In this document: piece after piece, positions 1-7,964 of the stretch | Layout: each line of letters starts with the position of its first letter | Numbering within the stretch: the first letter of the stretch is position 1 | Source of the DNA: Streptomyces sp. DH12 | GTDB taxonomy: Bacteria > Actinomycetota > Actinomycetes > Streptomycetales > Streptomycetaceae | NCBI RefSeq assembly: GCF_020873895.1 | Contig: NZ_JAHWGT010000022.1 | Location: 54,456 to 118,455, forward strand | Reading direction: 5' to 3' | DNA length: 64,000 bases | The notes under the pieces: generated by a model | Seen by the model: only the letters and a program-made list of their open reading frames with translations | The model's database searches: none | What the model was told of the DNA's origin: nothing | Made by a program: the position numbers and the translations under genes

Positions 1-278
1 GGGTCGGCGAGGGGTGATGGGCTGTCGCTCATGCCCCCCATTCTTGCCGCATCCGCCCCGGCCTTTGACCGGGTCCCCCGGCGGGATCCCCCGGAGGGTC
101 CCACTCCGCTCCCTCCTCCGGCGCGGACTGCGCCGCGTCGCGGCCGCGGGGGCGCGGCGACACGTCGGAACTCCTTCACTCGGCGGGCCGGTCCCGGGAA
201 CATGTCCGCGGAGACCAGGGCCGGGGCCGCGCGGCTGTTCGGGGGACGCGGCCGGGTCACGCCATCCGGGGGGATGCC

Positions 279-953
279 ATGGACACAGCCGTACGCGCCG
301 GGGCGGCGGGCGGGGGACGCGGGGTGCTGGAGGGGGCGTTCGCCCTGCTGGAGGCCCTGCGCCGGCACGGCGACGAGGCGGGGGTGACCGAACTGGCGGT
401 CGCCTGCGGACTGCCCAAGAGCACGGCGCACCGGCTGCTGGAGCAGTTGGTGGCGCTCCGGGCCGTGGAGCGGCACGGCCTGCGCTACCGGCTGGGCGCG
501 CAGCTCTACCGGCTCGGCCAGGGCTGGCAGCCGCACCCGGGGCTGCGGGGGGCGGGGCGCCTGCCGCTGCACCGGCTGCGGGCCGCCACCGGAGGCAGCG
601 TGCTGCTGGCGGTGATGCGCGAGGAGCGGGCCCTCACGGTCTGTTCGGTGCCCGGCCGGGTGGAGTCGCTGGTGCCGGTCCGGGACGGCGGGGCGTTCCC
701 GCTGGACACGGCGCTGGGCAAGGCGCTGCGCGGCCCGGTGCGCGGCGGCGCCGTACTGGACCGGGAGGAGGTGGTGGCGGGAGTCTGCTGCGCCGCGCTG
801 CCGGTGCGGTCCCCGGCGGGGGCCGTGGTGGGTGCGGTGGCCGCGATGGTGGAGGCGGGCCAGCGGCTGGAGGTGGTGGCGGGCCGGGTCGCGGAGGCGG
901 CCGCCGCCGTCACCCGCGCGCTGGCCCGGTCGCGTGTCGAGGTGCGGCCGTGA
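279..953 (+). CDS. IclR-family-like transcriptional regulator
   Basis: The 224-residue protein has an N-terminal winged helix (about residues 14-65) with the IclR-type core LPKSTAHRLLEQL, which is the DNA-recognition helix region. A ligand-binding domain follows, but it is shorter and more degenerate than the usual IclR effector domain of about 180 residues, ending near RSRVEVRP. IclR proteins are cytoplasmic repressors or activators of small-molecule catabolic genes. The ATG at 279 precedes the HTH at normal spacing; longer in-frame extensions are Arg/Pro-rich and unlike coding sequence. The 278 bases to its left contain no convincing gene. The ligand cannot be inferred. It could also be called an IclR-like protein with a reduced effector domain. 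Confidence 0.75.
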   Translation: MDTAVRAGAAGGGRGVLEGAFALLEALRRHGDEAGVTELAVACGLPKSTAHRLLEQLVALRAVERHGLRYRLGAQLYRLGQGWQPHPGLRGAGRLPLHRLRAATGGSVLLAVMREERALTVCSVPGRVESLVPVRDGGAFPLDTALGKALRGPVRGGAVLDREEVVAGVCCAALPVRSPAGAVVGAVAAMVEAGQRLEVVAGRVAEAAAAVTRALARSRVEVRP

Positions 954-1092
954 GGCGCGTCCGGCCGCGTTCCGCTGAGTGGGACGCGCGTGGAGGCGAG
1001 TCGGTGGCGGCGGGCAGGGTGGAGCCGTGCCGGGGGAAGGCACGGGCCCCGCGGGACGACGCGGGGCCACCACACCGGAGGGGGAACCAACC

Positions 1093-1554
1093 ATGCGTGG
1101 AATCGTTCGAGTGGCCGCAGCCGCCCTCGTCCCGCTCGCCGGCGTCGCCGGCTTCGCCGGGACGGCGCAGGCCGAGCCGATCGACTACGTCCGCATCGAG
1201 CTGCTGCAGCTGACCTGCCACCAGCAGAGCGAGGGCGATCACGACGAGGCCTACCTGAAGGTCACCGACGCCAACGGCAACGCCGTCAAGGTGTGGCCCG
1301 GAAGCCTCAAGTACCAGACGATGGGCGCGGGTTACGTGCGGTCGATGGCGGACGGCAACGGCAACGCGGCCCTCGTCCTCGGCAAGCAGCAGGCCCGCAC
1401 CATGACGCTGTGGGACGACGACACGACGAGCGGCGACGACAAGCTCGGCTCGACGCTCGTCACCGGCAGCGAGGCGGGCGCCGAGGTCCAGTACCGCTCG
1501 CTGGAGGGGTCCGGCGGCGTCTACACCATCGCCTACCGGGTCATCGACATCTGA
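1093..1554 (+). CDS. Small secreted protein of unknown function
   Basis: The 153-residue protein begins MRGIVRVAAAALVPLAG, a basic n-region and hydrophobic core ending at AQA-EP, a classical Sec signal peptide with a predicted cut near residue 28. The mature part (about 125 residues) is rich in Asp, Gly and beta-forming segments and has two acidic turns (LWDDDTTSGDDK). This suggests an extracellular beta-sandwich, possibly calcium-binding, but I do not recognise the family with confidence. The ATG at 1093 follows a GGAGGGGGA ribosome binding site with about 8-nt spacing. It stands alone, convergent with the acyl-CoA dehydrogenase to its right. Confidence 0.8.
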   Translation: MRGIVRVAAAALVPLAGVAGFAGTAQAEPIDYVRIELLQLTCHQQSEGDHDEAYLKVTDANGNAVKVWPGSLKYQTMGAGYVRSMADGNGNAALVLGKQQARTMTLWDDDTTSGDDKLGSTLVTGSEAGAEVQYRSLEGSGGVYTIAYRVIDI

Positions 1555-1580
1555 CGGCCCCGGCGCCCCCGCGCGCCGGT

Positions 1581-1613
1581 CCGCCGGGCGGGTGCCGCGC
1601 ACCCGCCCGGCGG
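1581..1613. terminator. Bidirectional terminator hairpin
   Basis: Perfect 15-bp inverted repeat (1581-1595 and 1599-1613) with a 3-nt loop, between the convergent secreted-protein and acyl-CoA dehydrogenase genes. There is no T-run, which is normal for Streptomyces terminators. Confidence 0.75.
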
Positions 1614-1638
1614 CGCACCGCACGCCGCTCCGGCGCCG

Positions 1639-3576
1639 TCAGCGGATGGGGCGGTGGACGTTCTCCCGGGTCGAGGGGCCGGGGGTGGCGTCGGCGATCC
1701 AGGGGCCGTCGCCGCTGGGGTCGAGGACGCCCTCCTCCAGCCATGTGTACCGGCCGGCGAGGACGCCCTTGACGATCCGGCCGTCCAGGTCGTCGGTGTT
1801 GGCCCACAGCCGGCCGAACAGCTCCTCCGTCCGCAGCCGCGACTGGCGGCAGAAGGCGTCGGCCAGCTCGTACGCCGCGCGCCCGTCGTCACCGGTGGTG
1901 CGCAGCAGTTCGGCGCGCACGCAGGCGGCGCTCATCGCGAACAGCTCCGCGCCGATGTCGACGACGCGGCCGAGGAAGCCCTGCTTCGTCTCCATGCGGC
2001 CCTGCCAGCGGGACATGGCGTAGAAGGTGGAGCGGGCCAGCTTGCGGGAGGTGCGCTCGACGTAGCGCAGGTGGGCGGAGAGGTCGGCGTGCCCGGGGTG
2101 GCGGAACTCGCCGTACGCGCCGGGCAGCCGGCCCGGTCCCGCGACGAGCTTGGGCAGCCAGCGGGCGTAGAAGACCCCGGCCTGGGCGCCCGCCTTCGCC
2201 TTGTCGCCGAGGGTCTTGTCGGGGTCGATGATGTCGCCGGCGACGGCGAGGTGGGCGTCGACGGCCTCGCGGGCGATCAGCAGGTGCATGATCTCCGTCG
2301 AGCCCTCGAAGATCCGGTTGATGCGCAGGTCGCGCAGGAGCTGCTCGGCGGGGACGGCCCGTTCGCCGCGGGCGGCCAGGGACTCGGCGGTCTCGTAGCC
2401 GCGGCCGCCGCGGATCTGGACCAGCTCGTCGGCGATGAGCCAGGCCATCTCGGAGCCGTACAGCTTGGCGAGGGCGGCCTCGATGCGGATGTCGTTGCGG
2501 TCCTCGTCGGCCATCTGGCTGGCGAGGTCGACGACGGCCTCCAGGGCGAAGGTGGTGGCGGCGATGAAGGAGATCTTCGCGCCGACGGCCTCGTGCCGGG
2601 CGACCGGCTTGCCCCACTGTTCGCGTACGGAGGACCACTCGCGGGCGATCTTCAGGCACCACTTGCCGGCGCCCACGCACATCGCGGGCAGGGAGAGGCG
2701 CCCGGTGTTGAGGGTGGTCAGGGCGATCTTCAGGCCGGCGCCCTCGGGACCGATGCGGTTCGCGGCCGGGACGCGCACCCGGTGGAAGCGGGTGACGCCG
2801 TTCTCCAGGCCGCGCAGGCCCATGAAGGCGTTGCGGTGCTCGACGGTGACGCCCTCGGAGCCGGCCTCGACGATGAACGCGGTGATGCCGCCCTTGTGGC
2901 CCTCGGACTTCGGCACGCGGGCCATGACGACCATCAGGTCGGCGACGACGCCGTTGGTGGTCCACAGCTTGACGCCGTCGATGACGTACGCGTCGCCGTC
3001 GGGCACGGCCGTGGTGGCCAGCCGGGCGGGGTCGGAGCCGACGTCGGGCTCGGTGAGGAGGAAGGCGGAGATGTCGGTGCGGGCCAGGCGCGGGAGGTAG
3101 GTCTCCTTCTGCTCCTGGGTGCCGAACTGCTTGAGCGGCTGCGGCAGGCCGATCGACTGGTGGGCGGAGAGCAGCGCGCCGACGGCGGGGCTGACGGAGC
3201 CGACGAGGGCGAGGGCCTTGTTGTAGTACACCTGGGTGAGGCCGAGGCCGCCGTACCTGGTGTCGATCTTCATGCCGAGCGCGCCGAGTTCCTTGAGGCC
3301 GTCGACCACCGCGTCGGGGATGCGGGCCTCGCGCTCGATCAGTGCGCCGTCGATCGTCGTCTCGCAGAAGTCGCGCAGCTTGGCGAGGAACTCCTCGCCG
3401 CGCTGGGCGTCCTCGGCGGGCGGCAGGGGGTGCGGGTGGACCAGGTCGAGCCGGAAGCGGCCGAGGAACAGCTCCTTGGCGAAGCTGGGCTTGTGCCAGT
3501 CCTGCTGGCGGGCGGCCTCGGCGACCTGGCGGGCCTCGCGTTCGGAGACTTTGGGCTTGTGGTGTGGGCCGGACAT
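1639..3576 (-). CDS. Acyl-CoA dehydrogenase, long form
   Basis: The 645-residue flavoprotein oxidises acyl-CoA to enoyl-CoA in fatty-acid beta-oxidation (family knowledge). Visible signatures are FLLTEPDVGSDPA and YVIDGVKLWTTNG in the middle beta-domain, REQWGKPVARHEAVGAKI in the C-terminal alpha-domain, and RIFEGSTEIMHLLIAREAV, whose Glu is at the catalytic-base position of the family. The protein is about 250 residues longer than single-domain acyl-CoA dehydrogenases. The extra C-terminal part (about residues 450-645) resembles the VLCAD-type extension. The ATG at 3576 has a GGTGAGCC-type site. A 230-nt gap to the SPFH gene holds no gene and probably contains its promoter. Confidence 0.92.
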   Translation of the reverse strand: MSGPHHKPKVSEREARQVAEAARQQDWHKPSFAKELFLGRFRLDLVHPHPLPPAEDAQRGEEFLAKLRDFCETTIDGALIEREARIPDAVVDGLKELGALGMKIDTRYGGLGLTQVYYNKALALVGSVSPAVGALLSAHQSIGLPQPLKQFGTQEQKETYLPRLARTDISAFLLTEPDVGSDPARLATTAVPDGDAYVIDGVKLWTTNGVVADLMVVMARVPKSEGHKGGITAFIVEAGSEGVTVEHRNAFMGLRGLENGVTRFHRVRVPAANRIGPEGAGLKIALTTLNTGRLSLPAMCVGAGKWCLKIAREWSSVREQWGKPVARHEAVGAKISFIAATTFALEAVVDLASQMADEDRNDIRIEAALAKLYGSEMAWLIADELVQIRGGRGYETAESLAARGERAVPAEQLLRDLRINRIFEGSTEIMHLLIAREAVDAHLAVAGDIIDPDKTLGDKAKAGAQAGVFYARWLPKLVAGPGRLPGAYGEFRHPGHADLSAHLRYVERTSRKLARSTFYAMSRWQGRMETKQGFLGRVVDIGAELFAMSAACVRAELLRTTGDDGRAAYELADAFCRQSRLRTEELFGRLWANTDDLDGRIVKGVLAGRYTWLEEGVLDPSGDGPWIADATPGPSTRENVHRPIR

Positions 3577-3806
3577 GGAGGGCTCACCTCACCGCGGATC
3601 GGGGGCGGCCGTCCGGTGGGCGTGCCGGACGGTGCTACCCGTCCGTATTACCCGATGGCAGCGAGTACGAAAAGCCGGCCGGCGCGCCCGCACAGCGGCC
3701 TCGCCACGCCGTCTCCGACCTGCGGGGCTCCGCTCACCTGCGCGAACGCCGGGCACATCCGCCCGCATCTTCACCCGTCCGTGCGAATCCCGACGGGCGG
3801 CCGGGC

Positions 3807-4919
3807 TCAGTCGACGGACGTCCGCCCTCGGCCCGGCGCCTGGGGCGCCTTCGCGGCCGCCGCTTCCGCCTTGGCGTCGCTCACCGCGGCGTCGGCCTGC
3901 TTCACGGCCTCGTCGGCGGCCGTGGCGGCGTCGAACGCGACCGTCGAGCCCGCCGCCTCCAGCGCCGGAGGCAGCCCTCCGTCCGACGTGTCCCCGGCGT
4001 CCGCGGCCGCCGCCGCCCCGGTGTGCGCGGGCTGGGAAGGGCCCGCCGCCGACTGGTCGCCGAACGCGCTCGTGACGGTCCGGATCGCCTCGGTCAGCTC
4101 CCCCGGGATCACCCAGAACGTGTTGTTGTCGCTGCTCGCCAGGTGCGGGAGCGTCTCGAGGTACTTGTAGGCCAGGACCTTCGCGTCGGCGTTGTTGCGA
4201 TGGACGGCCTGGAAGACGAGCTCCACCGCCTTCGCCTCGCCGTCCGCCCGAAGGATCATGGCCTGCTGCGTGCCCTGCGCCTCCAGGATGTCCTTCTGCT
4301 TCGTGCCCTCCGCGGTGAGGATCTTGGCCTGTCGCTCGCCTTCGGCGTGGAGGATGGCCGCGCGCTTGTCACGCTCCGCCCGCATCTGCTTCTCCATCGC
4401 CTCCTTGATGGTGTGCGGCGGGTCGATGGCCTTGATCTCGACGCGGTTGACCCGGATGCCCCACTTGCCGGTGGCGTCGTCGAGGACGGCGCGGAGCCGC
4501 GAGTTGATCTCCTCTCGGGAGGTGAGCGTCTCCTCCAGGTCCATGCTGCCGATGACGTTCCGCAGCGTGGTGACGGTGAGCTGGTCGATCGCCTGGAGGT
4601 AGTCGGCGACCTCGTAGGCCGCCGCCCGCGGGTCGGTGATCTGGTAGTAGAGCACGGTGTCGATGTTCACCACGAGGTTGTCCTCGGTGATCACCGGCCT
4701 GGGGTCGGACGAGTAGACCTGCTCGCGCACGTCGAGTTTGGTGTTGATGCGGTCCGCCACCGGCAGGACCAGGTTCAGGCCGGGCTGCAGGGTGCGGCGG
4801 TAGCGGCCGAACCGCTCGATGTTGTAGCGGCGCGCCTGCGGGACGATCCGCACGCTGGAGGCCACGAGGAAGACGACGACGATCGCCGCCACGAGGATGG
4901 GGATGACCACTGGGTCCAC
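3807..4919 (-). CDS. SPFH/Band 7 (stomatin/prohibitin-like) membrane protein
   Basis: The 370-residue protein has an N-terminal membrane helix (about residues 4-24, VIPILVAAIVVVFLVASSV) followed by a canonical SPFH domain (ERFGRYRRTLQPGLNLVLPV, then VYYQITDPRAAAYEV). A long Ala/Glu/Lys coiled coil follows (KQMRAERDKRAAILHAEGER), with an Ala-rich C-terminus. Such proteins oligomerise at the cytoplasmic membrane in functional microdomains. The next gene downstream is an NfeD-type protein, the usual partner of stomatins; the two start codons are 27 nt and one short gene apart on the same strand, so they are probably cotranscribed, with NfeD first. High confidence on family, none on the specific client. 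Confidence 0.93.
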   Translation of the reverse strand: MDPVVIPILVAAIVVVFLVASSVRIVPQARRYNIERFGRYRRTLQPGLNLVLPVADRINTKLDVREQVYSSDPRPVITEDNLVVNIDTVLYYQITDPRAAAYEVADYLQAIDQLTVTTLRNVIGSMDLEETLTSREEINSRLRAVLDDATGKWGIRVNRVEIKAIDPPHTIKEAMEKQMRAERDKRAAILHAEGERQAKILTAEGTKQKDILEAQGTQQAMILRADGEAKAVELVFQAVHRNNADAKVLAYKYLETLPHLASSDNNTFWVIPGELTEAIRTVTSAFGDQSAAGPSQPAHTGAAAAADAGDTSDGGLPPALEAAGSTVAFDAATAADEAVKQADAAVSDAKAEAAAAKAPQAPGRGRTSVD

Positions 4920-4946
4920 GGTGCCTCCACTGCCGGGTTCAGCCGT

Positions 4947-5384
4947 TCATGGAAGGAGCTCTCGGGGATAGACGACGGCCGTGGCGCCTTCGATCTCCAT
5001 GACGTCCACCAGCGCCCCGACCGGGATCACGTGGCTCTCGTCGAGGGCGCGGGCGGACCACTCCTCGCCGGAGAGCCTGACCAGGCCCCGGGTGGCGGTG
5101 ACCTCCCGGACGACCTCCGCCCGCTTGCCGATCAGCGCGTCGCTGCCCTCGCGCACGACGGGCTGCTGTGCCGTGAGCCGCAGCGCGAGGGGGCGGACGA
5201 CGGCGAGGCCCGCCGCCGCCACCACTCCGAAGGCGATCAGCTGGCCGAGGGCGCCGACGCCCACACCGGCGACCACGGCGGCGACCAGCGCGGCGCCCGC
5301 CAGCAACCCGAAGACCAGCGTCAGGGTGAAGAACTCCGCGGCACCCAGCACCCCGGCGGCGAGCAGCCATACGAACCACGGCAT
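4947..5384 (-). CDS. NfeD-like membrane protein
   Basis: The 145-residue protein begins MPWFVWLLAAGVLGAAEFF and has three to four membrane helices up to about residue 75. A C-terminal OB-fold domain (LIGKRAEVVREV to DVMEIEGATAVV) follows, the standard layout of short NfeD proteins that pair with stomatin-like SPFH proteins. I chose the ATG at 5384 because GAAGGAGGG lies just upstream and the hydrophobic segment starts immediately; the longer in-frame reading adds 75 Arg/Pro-rich residues. It is cotranscribed with the SPFH gene 27 nt downstream. Confidence 0.88.
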   Translation of the reverse strand: MPWFVWLLAAGVLGAAEFFTLTLVFGLLAGAALVAAVVAGVGVGALGQLIAFGVVAAAGLAVVRPLALRLTAQQPVVREGSDALIGKRAEVVREVTATRGLVRLSGEEWSARALDESHVIPVGALVDVMEIEGATAVVYPRELLP

Positions 5385-6143
5385 CGGATCGCCCTCCTTC
5401 ACGGGGCCTTTCCACCAAGCTACTCCGCGGAGCGCCGGGCGGACAGGGACCGCGACCGCGGTCCGTGACCGTCCGGGGGTCGCCGTGTCGCGAGGGTCCG
5501 CGCCCGGTCCGGGCCGCCCGGCCGCCCGCCGGCCGGGACAAAAGAGGCGGCCGGAGCCCCCGCACAGAGGAATCCTGACACCGCCCCTGAACTGGGGTTT
5601 CTTCCTCACCTGCGGAAACGGTTCGAACTTCCTTCCGCATCTTCACGCATGCGGCCTTATTTTCCCGCTTCCGGCCGCCCCCGTGTTCCCACGGGAACAC
5701 GGCTGAGAACACACTGCTGCGGGCCCTCCGAACGGGGCATCCGGCGCCGTCTTCAGAGGAGCCGGGCGAAGATCCGGGCCCGGTTGTGGAACATGACGGT
5801 GATCCCCCTCGCGACCTTCGCGCCTGCGCCCGGCCGGGTCGACCAGCGTTCGATCGCTGCGATCTCCGGGCACATTGCAGGGTGCGGGGCGCATGCGGGG
5901 CCTTCCAGGTGGGGGCGGCCAGTGCACGAAAGGGACAAGCGTCGGCCCCGGCCGTCCTCCCCGCGGGGGCGGTGCCGGGCGGGTGGGTGGTGTCCCGCTG
6001 GGCGGGCACCCTGCCGAGGCCAGCCCCTGTCTGCCCGTCACGGAGCGATGTCGCCACGACCCATGTCCCCCCCCCGCCCCGGGGAGGGGGAAAGCGGAGA
6101 TACCGCACCACCCCTGTCGGAGCGGCGCCGTAGAGTAGGACGC
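5385..6143. other. Gene-poor 760-bp gap
   Basis: No reading frame here has a start, ribosome site and natural composition. The stretch contains the palindrome listed separately at 5681-5702, a short AT-richer segment around 5590-5670, and a CCCC/GGGG block near 6065-6095 just before the next gene. It is one of the places where the left prophage junction could lie, but no att core can be seen from one end alone. Confidence 0.5.
5681..5702. repeat. Perfect palindrome in intergenic DNA
   Basis: CCGTGTTCCC at 5681-5690 and GGGAACACGG at 5693-5702 are perfect 10-bp inverted arms around AC. This 22-bp operator-like dyad has no adjacent start codon. It could be a regulator binding site or part of a recombination site. 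Confidence 0.5.
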
Positions 6144-6314
6144 ATGTCCACCGTCTCCCCACCCGGGGGCCTGTGCCCTGCCCTGATCGACCTGAACTTG
6201 CGGATCCGACGCCTGATGACGCAGCCCGCCACGGACGAGCGGGCGGAGGAGTACACGCGGCTGCTCGCCCAATGGGCGACCCTCACCCAGCCCGAGGTGA
6301 CCACGGCGGCGTAA
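6144..6314 (+). CDS. Small conserved hypothetical protein
   Basis: The 56-residue protein MSTVSPPGGLCPALIDLN... is predicted mostly helical with a central basic helix (LRIRRLMTQ) and an acidic second helix (DERAEEYTRLLAQWA). Short proteins of this type are often seen in Streptomyces beside mobile elements, by my recollection; the function is unknown. The ATG at 6144 is preceded by TAGAGTAGGACGC: TAGAGT at 6131-6136 looks like a -10 box only 7 nt from the start, so the mRNA may be leaderless. A clear terminator follows. It may be the first gene of the integrated region. Confidence 0.6.
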   Translation: MSTVSPPGGLCPALIDLNLRIRRLMTQPATDERAEEYTRLLAQWATLTQPEVTTAA

Positions 6315-6331
6315 CGCCCGGTCCGCAGGAA

Positions 6332-6361
6332 CGCCCCCACCGCCAGCAGGCAGTGGGGGCG
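6332..6361. terminator. Terminator after the small ORF
   Basis: CGCCCCCAC at 6332-6340 and GTGGGGGCG at 6353-6361 form a perfect 9-bp stem with a 12-nt loop, 18 nt after the stop of the 56-residue gene and before the oppositely oriented XRE gene. Confidence 0.75.
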
Positions 6362-6476
6362 CCGTTGTCCTCAGCCCCAGATGCTGTCGCCGCGCATGTG
6401 TCCTCCAGAAGGGTTGGGACGACCACGGTAGGCGTACGGGTGGTGACAGGCCACCCGCTTGCCGAGGCGGCCGCGC

Positions 6477-7733
6477 TCAGCCGTCAGCCAGGAGTTGCCC
6501 GAGTTGGTCCTGCGGCCGGCCGGTGAGTCGGCGGTGCAGGGCTGTGGCGCGGGATCCGACCAGGCCGGTGCGGTAGGCCGTGGGGAGCTGCTCCAGCACG
6601 CCGGCTGCCGTTGCGGCCGCTGACGACGGGTCGCCGTCCGCGTGGAGGCACGCCGCCCGGTCCAGAGTCAGCAGCGCCCGGGTCATCACCGACGCCCCAC
6701 GGGTCAGCGCGAGCGCCTGGTCCTGCGCTGCGTACGCCGAGCGGGTGTCCCCCAGCAGCGTGTACGCCTGGGACAGGTGGACGTAGTGCTTCTGCGCCGG
6801 GTAGCCGGTCCAGGTGTCGGCTGTGTCCTCGCCGTCGAGCCGGTCCACGAGGGTACGGACGTCCTCGATGGCGGTCATGGCCCCGGCTCGGTCCCCGGCG
6901 GCGGCAAGCGCGCGAGCGGACACGGCGGCCGACAGCGCGGCAGCCGCCGTCGGCGCCGATCCGGCCGCACGCCGCGCCTTCGCCGCGAGTAGGGCCGCCT
7001 GACGCGGTGCCCCGTAGTTGGCACCCACCATGGCGTGCCGGGCCAGGACCCACGCGGTCACCCGCCGGTCGCCTGACTCCCGCGCGGCCCGTTCCGCTGT
7101 GGAGAACCAGCGGGCGGCGTCCGGCTGGTCGCCCCGGTCGTGCTGGATGATCGCCACCAGCCCGGCCAGGCCGGCGGCCGTACGGACGAGGTCGGTGCGC
7201 GCCCGAGTCGAGTGCGGCCGGGCCAGGGAGTGGCGGAGCAGGTCGAGGTCGGCCCGCATCTCCGTCAGCACCGCCTCCGGGGCCCGCCCGCGGTACCCGC
7301 CGCGATGCCTTTCGTACGCCGACTCCAGATAGGCGAGGTCCCCGTCCGGCGCGGCGATGAGTGCGCTGTCGATGGCCTCCCTGGCCTGGGCGATCCCCGG
7401 CAGTCCGGCGGCGCCGACTGCGACGGCCGCTGCCCCCAAGAGACGTCGTCGGTCCACGTCACTCAACTCCCCTTTGCTCTGGCGGCGGAACTGGCGGGAG
7501 ACGGCGATGGCCCGGCGCACCTCCGCGACTGTCACCCCGTAGGCACGGGCGATCGGTTCATGGAAGATCGGTGTCGGCAACCGCCGCTCCGTCTCCCACC
7601 GCTTGAGGTTCTCCGGGTCGAAGAACCGCCCGCCCTGGGCGTCCTCCAACCGCTGCGCCTGCTGCTCACGCGACCGGCCCGCGCGCTCGCGGATCCCCCG
7701 TAAGAGGGCGCCGATCCCGTCCGACGTCATCAT
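6477..7733 (-). CDS. XRE-family regulator with C-terminal TPR-like domain
   Basis: The 418-residue cytoplasmic regulator has an N-terminal Cro/CI-type HTH (about residues 5-75, including RRLPTPIFHEPIARAYGV and VAEVRRAIA). A segment RRRLLGAAAVAVGAAGLPG follows that looks like an internal twin-arginine signal, a recurring oddity of large streptomycete XRE proteins. About 290 residues of Ala-rich helical repeats (TPR-like, for example AARWFSTAERAARESGD) follow, probably a peptide- or small-molecule-sensing domain. Two ATGs overlap (7733 and 7730); AGGAGG about 8 nt upstream favours 7733. It faces the APH-LDH-HprK operon across a 231-bp divergent promoter region and probably controls it (inference from position). 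Confidence 0.85.
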   Translation of the reverse strand: MMTSDGIGALLRGIRERAGRSREQQAQRLEDAQGGRFFDPENLKRWETERRLPTPIFHEPIARAYGVTVAEVRRAIAVSRQFRRQSKGELSDVDRRRLLGAAAVAVGAAGLPGIAQAREAIDSALIAAPDGDLAYLESAYERHRGGYRGRAPEAVLTEMRADLDLLRHSLARPHSTRARTDLVRTAAGLAGLVAIIQHDRGDQPDAARWFSTAERAARESGDRRVTAWVLARHAMVGANYGAPRQAALLAAKARRAAGSAPTAAAALSAAVSARALAAAGDRAGAMTAIEDVRTLVDRLDGEDTADTWTGYPAQKHYVHLSQAYTLLGDTRSAYAAQDQALALTRGASVMTRALLTLDRAACLHADGDPSSAAATAAGVLEQLPTAYRTGLVGSRATALHRRLTGRPQDQLGQLLADG

Positions 7734-7852
7734 GCGCCGCGCCTCCTGTGTCGTCGCAAGGCTGATACCCACTGTGGCCCCCCAACCTGGCCCCCCGCGG
7801 GGAAACGCACCCCTTTCCGGCACCCCTGCGCGAGCGGGCGCCGGCCGTTGAA

Positions 7853-7921
7853 TGAGAGACGCCGCCCCAGGGCCGGGACGAGCGATCCGCCCCCGGCCCT
7901 GGGCTGCGGCCCCATCTCTCA
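7853..7921 (+). promoter_or_regulatory. Long leader hairpin upstream of the APH-LDH-HprK operon
   Basis: Three nested complementary segments form one long stem: TGAGAGA (7853-7859) with TCTCTCA (7915-7921), GCCGC (7861-7865) with GCGGC (7906-7910), and the 12-bp CCCAGGGCCGGG (7866-7877) with CCCGGCCCTGGG (7892-7903). The loop is 14 nt. That is 24 base pairs with small bulges, ending 43 nt before the ATG at 7965. It could be an attenuator, an RNA switch or a DNA cruciform/operator. Confidence 0.6.
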
Positions 7922-7964
7922 GAAGGTCGCGGGCCCGTGTCCCGCATGGCCGAAGGAGCCGCTG

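Noticed and set aside
1654-5468. Very long plus-strand open frames over the acyl-CoA dehydrogenase, SPFH and NfeD genes
   Set aside because: They mirror high-GC minus-strand genes and give Gly/Ala/Arg-rich sequence without starts or ribosome sites; the minus-strand proteins have clear families.
5610-5660. tRNA-like GGTTCGAA segment
   Set aside because: No acceptor or anticodon stem can be folded around it.
7848-7964. N-terminal extension of the APH-like gene from a TTG at 7848
   Set aside because: It would translate the long hairpin and lacks a ribosome site; ATG 7965 has GAAGGAG.
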